Of a stretch of 62,793 bases of DNA, positions 60,348 to 62,793 are shown piece after piece; the first letter of the stretch is position 1, and each line of letters starts with the position of its first letter. The position numbers were made by a program, and so were the translations under genes. Origin of the DNA: an uncultured Prevotellaceae bacterium (lineage in GTDB: Bacteria > Bacteroidota > Bacteroidia > Bacteroidales > Bacteroidaceae); contig CALFJG010000051.1 of NCBI GenBank assembly GCA_937877625.1, positions 1 to 62,793 of the forward strand, read 5' to 3'. Under the pieces are notes generated by a model. It saw only the letters and a list, made by a program, of their open reading frames with translations, was not told the origin of the DNA and made no database searches.

Positions 60348-61367
60348 ATGCTCGAAGAAATTCGTCGCGTCAGAGAAAGCCTTGCCAGTGTCGTGGCTGC
60401 TAACGAACAAGAACTGGAGGCTCTCCGTATTAAATATATAAGCCGCAAAGGTCTGCTCAACGACCTTATGGCACGTTTTCGTGAGGTACCCGCCGAACAG
60501 AAACGCGAAGTGGGCATACGCATCAACGAGCTGAAAACAGCGGTGCAGGAACGTCTTGAAACGCTGCGCACACAGTTGGCCAGTACCGAAACCGTCAGTG
60601 CCGACATAGACCTTACCCGCACACCCTATCCCCAACCACTCGGCTCACGCCACCCCATTACCCTCGTGCGCGATGAGATATTGCGCATCTTTGCTCGGTT
60701 GGGCTTCAGTGTGGCTGAGGGACCCGAGGTGGAAGACGATTGGCACGTCTTCTCATCGCTCAACTTCGCACCCGACCATCCCGCACGAGATATGCAGGAC
60801 ACGTTTTTCGTAGAACAACAGCCCGACATCGTCTTGCGTACACACACCAGCTCGGTGCAAAGCCGGGTAATGGAAAAGCAACAACCGCCTATTCGTGTGG
60901 TTTGCCCAGGACGTGTGTATCGCAACGAAGCCATCTCGGCACGTGCCCACTGCTTCTTCCACCAGATAGAAGGCTTGTATATCGACAAAGGGGTGTCGTT
61001 CACCGACCTTAAGCAAGTGTTACTGACTTTTGCTCGCGAACTCTTTGGCGAGGATACGAAGATACGCCTGCGTCCCAGTTACTTCCCATTCACCGAGCCG
61101 AGTGCCGAGATGGATATCAGTTGTAATATCTGCGGCGGAAAGGGCTGTGGATTCTGCAAACACACGGGGTGGGTTGAAATTTTAGGATGCGGTATGGTTG
61201 ATCCCAACGTTCTCAAGGCTGGCGGCATCGACCCCGATGTTTATAGTGGTTATGCCTTTGGCCTCGGTGTGGAGCGTATCACTAACCTCAAGTATCAGGT
61301 GAGCGACCTACGGTTGTTCTCTGAAAACGATGTGCGTTTCCTCGACCAGTTCGTGGCAGCACACTAA
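60348..61367 (+). CDS. pheS: Phenylalanyl-tRNA synthetase alpha subunit
   Basis: A 339-residue catalytic alpha subunit: N-terminal coiled coil (residues about 1-90, binding tRNA-Phe), then class II motifs including HPITLVRDEILRIFARLGF, DHPARDMQDTFFVE, LRTHTSSVQSRVME, GRVYRNEAISARAHCFFHQIEG, and the GFGL-type motif 3 variant YAFGLGVERITNLKY. A Cys cluster (CNICGGKGCGFCKHTG) may bind a metal, as seen in many bacterial PheS. pheT is not adjacent and must lie elsewhere. Confidence 0.97.
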   Translation: MLEEIRRVRESLASVVAANEQELEALRIKYISRKGLLNDLMARFREVPAEQKREVGIRINELKTAVQERLETLRTQLASTETVSADIDLTRTPYPQPLGSRHPITLVRDEILRIFARLGFSVAEGPEVEDDWHVFSSLNFAPDHPARDMQDTFFVEQQPDIVLRTHTSSVQSRVMEKQQPPIRVVCPGRVYRNEAISARAHCFFHQIEGLYIDKGVSFTDLKQVLLTFARELFGEDTKIRLRPSYFPFTEPSAEMDISCNICGGKGCGFCKHTGWVEILGCGMVDPNVLKAGGIDPDVYSGYAFGLGVERITNLKYQVSDLRLFSENDVRFLDQFVAAH

Positions 61368-61378
61368 TGGGTTGAGGT

Positions 61379-62140
61379 GTGAAATGTCTTATTTTTGCAG
61401 CAGGTCTCGGCACGCGCCTTCGGCCTCTCACCGACACGATGCCCAAGGCACTCGTGCCAGTAGCCGGTAGCCCACTTTTAGACATTACACTACGACGCGT
61501 GGTGGATGAAGGAGCAACGGAAGTGGTGGTCAATGTTCACCACTTTGCCGAGCAAGTGAAAATCTTTCTTGCCACACACGATTATGGCATCCCCGTTCAT
61601 TGCAGCGATGAGCGTGCGCGCCTCTTAGACACCGGCGGCGGTTTGCGTCAGGCACTAACGCTTTTCACCACCGAGCCCGATGCACCTGTGCTTATCCACA
61701 ACGTGGACATTCTCAGCAATGCTTCATTAGCGCAGTTCTATCGCGCGTGCTGCGATTACGATGCGGCCTTGTTGGTGAGCGAGCGCAATTCTTCACGACA
61801 ACTCTATTTTGACACCGCGATGCGCTTGCAAGGCTGGAAAAATCTTTCTAATGGGCAGTTGCGCGGCTTCACACACGCACAACGCTCCGACTGTGCTTTC
61901 CGTCCAGAAACTCGATGTCTTCCACGTGCGTTTAGTGGAATACATCTTTTCAGTCCACGCTTAGCCAAACGCTTAGCGGCATACGGTGAGTGTTTCCCCA
62001 TTATGGATTTCTACCTCGGCGAGTGTGCCACGGCAGATATCCGTGGATACGATGTGCCTTCGCTACGTTTGCTCGACGTAGGGAAAATTGATACCATCAA
62101 CACGGCGGCTGCCTTTCTGAAAACACTCAATCCTATTTAG
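61379..62140 (+). CDS. Sugar-1-phosphate nucleotidyltransferase (MurU/NTP_transferase family)
   Basis: A 253-residue nucleotidyltransferase. The N-terminal signature FAAGLGTRLRPLTDTMPKAL contains the nucleotide-binding GLGTR and the catalytic Lys; HNVDILSNASLAQFY holds the metal-binding Asp. The length and lack of a C-terminal beta-helix point to a MurNAc-1-phosphate uridylyltransferase (MurU)-like or ADP/GDP-sugar pyrophosphorylase-like enzyme; the sugar cannot be decided. The start is GTG at 61379, 11 bp after pheS; the ATG at 61384 is in another frame. Confidence 0.87.
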   Translation: MKCLIFAAGLGTRLRPLTDTMPKALVPVAGSPLLDITLRRVVDEGATEVVVNVHHFAEQVKIFLATHDYGIPVHCSDERARLLDTGGGLRQALTLFTTEPDAPVLIHNVDILSNASLAQFYRACCDYDAALLVSERNSSRQLYFDTAMRLQGWKNLSNGQLRGFTHAQRSDCAFRPETRCLPRAFSGIHLFSPRLAKRLAAYGECFPIMDFYLGECATADIRGYDVPSLRLLDVGKIDTINTAAAFLKTLNPI

Positions 62141-62143
62141 GAT

Positions 62144-62200
62144 TTAGCTCGTTGGATAGGTCTTAGCACGTTGGTTAGGTATTAGCACGTTGGAACACAC
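62144..62200. repeat. Three 19-bp tandem repeats just past a stop codon
   Basis: Units at 62144-62162, 62163-62181 and 62182-62200 share TTAGCNCGTTGG; the last diverges after that core. They begin 3 bp after the nucleotidyltransferase stop. Confidence 0.75.
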
Positions 62201-62218
62201 TGACTAATCGTTAGCCCT

Positions 62219-62365
62219 TGGGAGCGCAGGCTCTGGGAGCGCAGGCGGCTCGCCTGCTTTCTCTTACACGTGAGTCGCGTGCGCTCCGGCAGCCTGCTTG
62301 CCCTAAAAGGCTATAGCCTTCAGCCCGGGGCAGCACCCTGGGTATGCGGCAGGAGGTATATGCGC
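62219..62365. repeat. Dispersed repeat family D, copy 2
   Basis: Same blocks as 18081-18285: GGGAGCGCAGGCGGCTC, GCCTGCTTGCCCTAAAAGGC, TATAGCCTTCAGCCCGG, GGCAGCACCCTGGGTATGC and GCAGGAGGTATATGCG. The initial GGGAGCGCAGGC is doubled here. Confidence 0.65.
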
Positions 62366-62498
62366 CCTGTAAAGGCAACAGCATTTCAACGACTAAGCGC
62401 TGTTGTCCTTACAGGGTGATTATATAGGACGCACGTTCCCTATGGCGTTGCCTTAGGCTGACCGCTTGCCGCCCTAACAGGGCTTTTACACTGTTTCC
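62364..62498. repeat. Dispersed repeat family A, copy 4 (inverted, extended)
   Basis: A hairpin GCCCTGTAAAGGCAACAGC / GCTGTTGTCCTTACAGGG (62364-62416) abuts family D. The right end, GCCCTAACAGGGCTTTTACACTGTTTCCC, is the reverse complement of the family A left end. Families A and D thus occur together here and near 18.1-18.6 kb. Confidence 0.6.
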
Positions 62499-62549
62499 CT
62501 CTTTGTTTTTGCTATTCAAAGAAAGACACGACTGTCTCAAGAAAAACAA

Positions 62550-62693
62550 ACCCCCCGCCGCTACTCCATATTATATATAAGGAAGCGGGCGTTAATTCCT
62601 CGCTGGCGTAAACCACTCCCCAGTGCAAGCCTTTGTCTGTTCTCGGACTGGTTCAAAATAACCTCCGTTAAAATTGAGCGGGTCAAGAAGCGT
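62550..62693 (-). ncRNA. Possible small RNA gene of about 145 nt
   Basis: A minus-strand TACTTTTG box (62706-62699) precedes about 145 nt that end in a terminator-like structure: CCGCTTCC pairs with GGA-(GT)-AGCGG around a 13-nt A/T loop, then GGGGGGTTTGTTTTTC. Internally AACCAGTCC and GGGAGTGGTT can pair. No Rfam class is recognised; 6S-like function was considered but not shown. A 60-codon minus-strand frame (62774-62592) starts upstream of the box and is not an obvious gene. Confidence 0.35.
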
Positions 62694-62793
62694 CTGCGCA
62701 AAAGTAATGTCTTGGCGGCTTTTCGCCACCGTTTTGTAAAAAAACATAAAAAAGAAACCGCGTAATTGTTTCATTTTATTATACGCGCTTTAC

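Overview
The window is chromosomal DNA from a member of the Bacteroidales, probably a Prevotella-like genus; the genus is inference. Many genes are preceded by the Bacteroidota sigma factor -7 box TAnnTTTG, and there is little Shine-Dalgarno signal. Lineage-typical genes are present: a TonB-plug outer-membrane barrel, OMPP1/TodX, DUF4199, DUF6452, DUF6048, an EF-G paralogue and a single-chain serine dehydratase. Housekeeping order and reading frames look intact from about 14 kb onward.

Region 1 (1-14 kb) is accessory and visibly G+C-rich. Three secreted TlpA-like thioredoxin proteins on the minus strand alternate with two complete AbiE-type (type IV) toxin-antitoxin pairs. A fourth secreted protein of unrelated mature sequence follows, then a RelE/ParE-type pair driven from a threefold 84-bp tandem repeat that carries a promoter box in every unit. 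Beyond these lie a large TonB-plug barrel protein, a frameshifted DUF1016 (YhcG-like) nuclease relic, and a decayed stretch that still holds an intact 41-codon acidic, glycine-rich small reading frame. Three of the secreted proteins carry a G+C-rich palindromic element inserted in frame at codon 9 of the signal peptide; the fourth shows the uninterrupted form.

Region 2 (14-32.5 kb, all minus strand) holds an OMPP1/FadL channel, a Trp/Tyr/Gly-rich secreted protein, uridine kinase, a MATE - DUF3737 - PatB operon, tRNA-Pro(CGG), an LpxA-like acyltransferase with altered active-site histidines, a complete RND tripartite efflux operon, miaA and pyrF.

Region 3 (32.8-44.8 kb, mostly plus strand) is a metabolic and envelope run: phoH-like, purC, DUF4199, a GT2 glycosyltransferase, DUF6452, DUF6048, apbE, pepT, nadK, an ABC exporter, aroE and rpsU, with xerC convergent to aroE.

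Region 4 (44.9-50.2 kb, minus) has secreted proteins and lipoproteins of unknown function, an L-fucose mutarotase, an AspT/YidE-type transporter and rsmI. Region 5 (50.3-62.8 kb) has an AI-2E-type permease, sdaA, a relic acyltransferase, an EF-G paralogue lacking the catalytic switch II histidine, purB, an RluB-type pseudouridine synthase with a 200-residue Arg/Gly/Tyr-rich tail, asnS, pheS, a sugar nucleotidyltransferase, and a possible small RNA gene at the right edge.

At least four families of short non-coding repeats are scattered between genes: an element with TTTCGGAAGTA-like inverted ends and a CCCTGTAAGGG hairpin; a 126-bp near-perfect hairpin; a family with AGGTGGGTTCTAT ends and a shared core; and a GGAGCGCAGG/GGCTCGCCTGC repeat. 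None carries a transposase, so they are MITE-like or REP-like passengers. I saw no complete insertion sequence, CRISPR array, prophage or rRNA gene.
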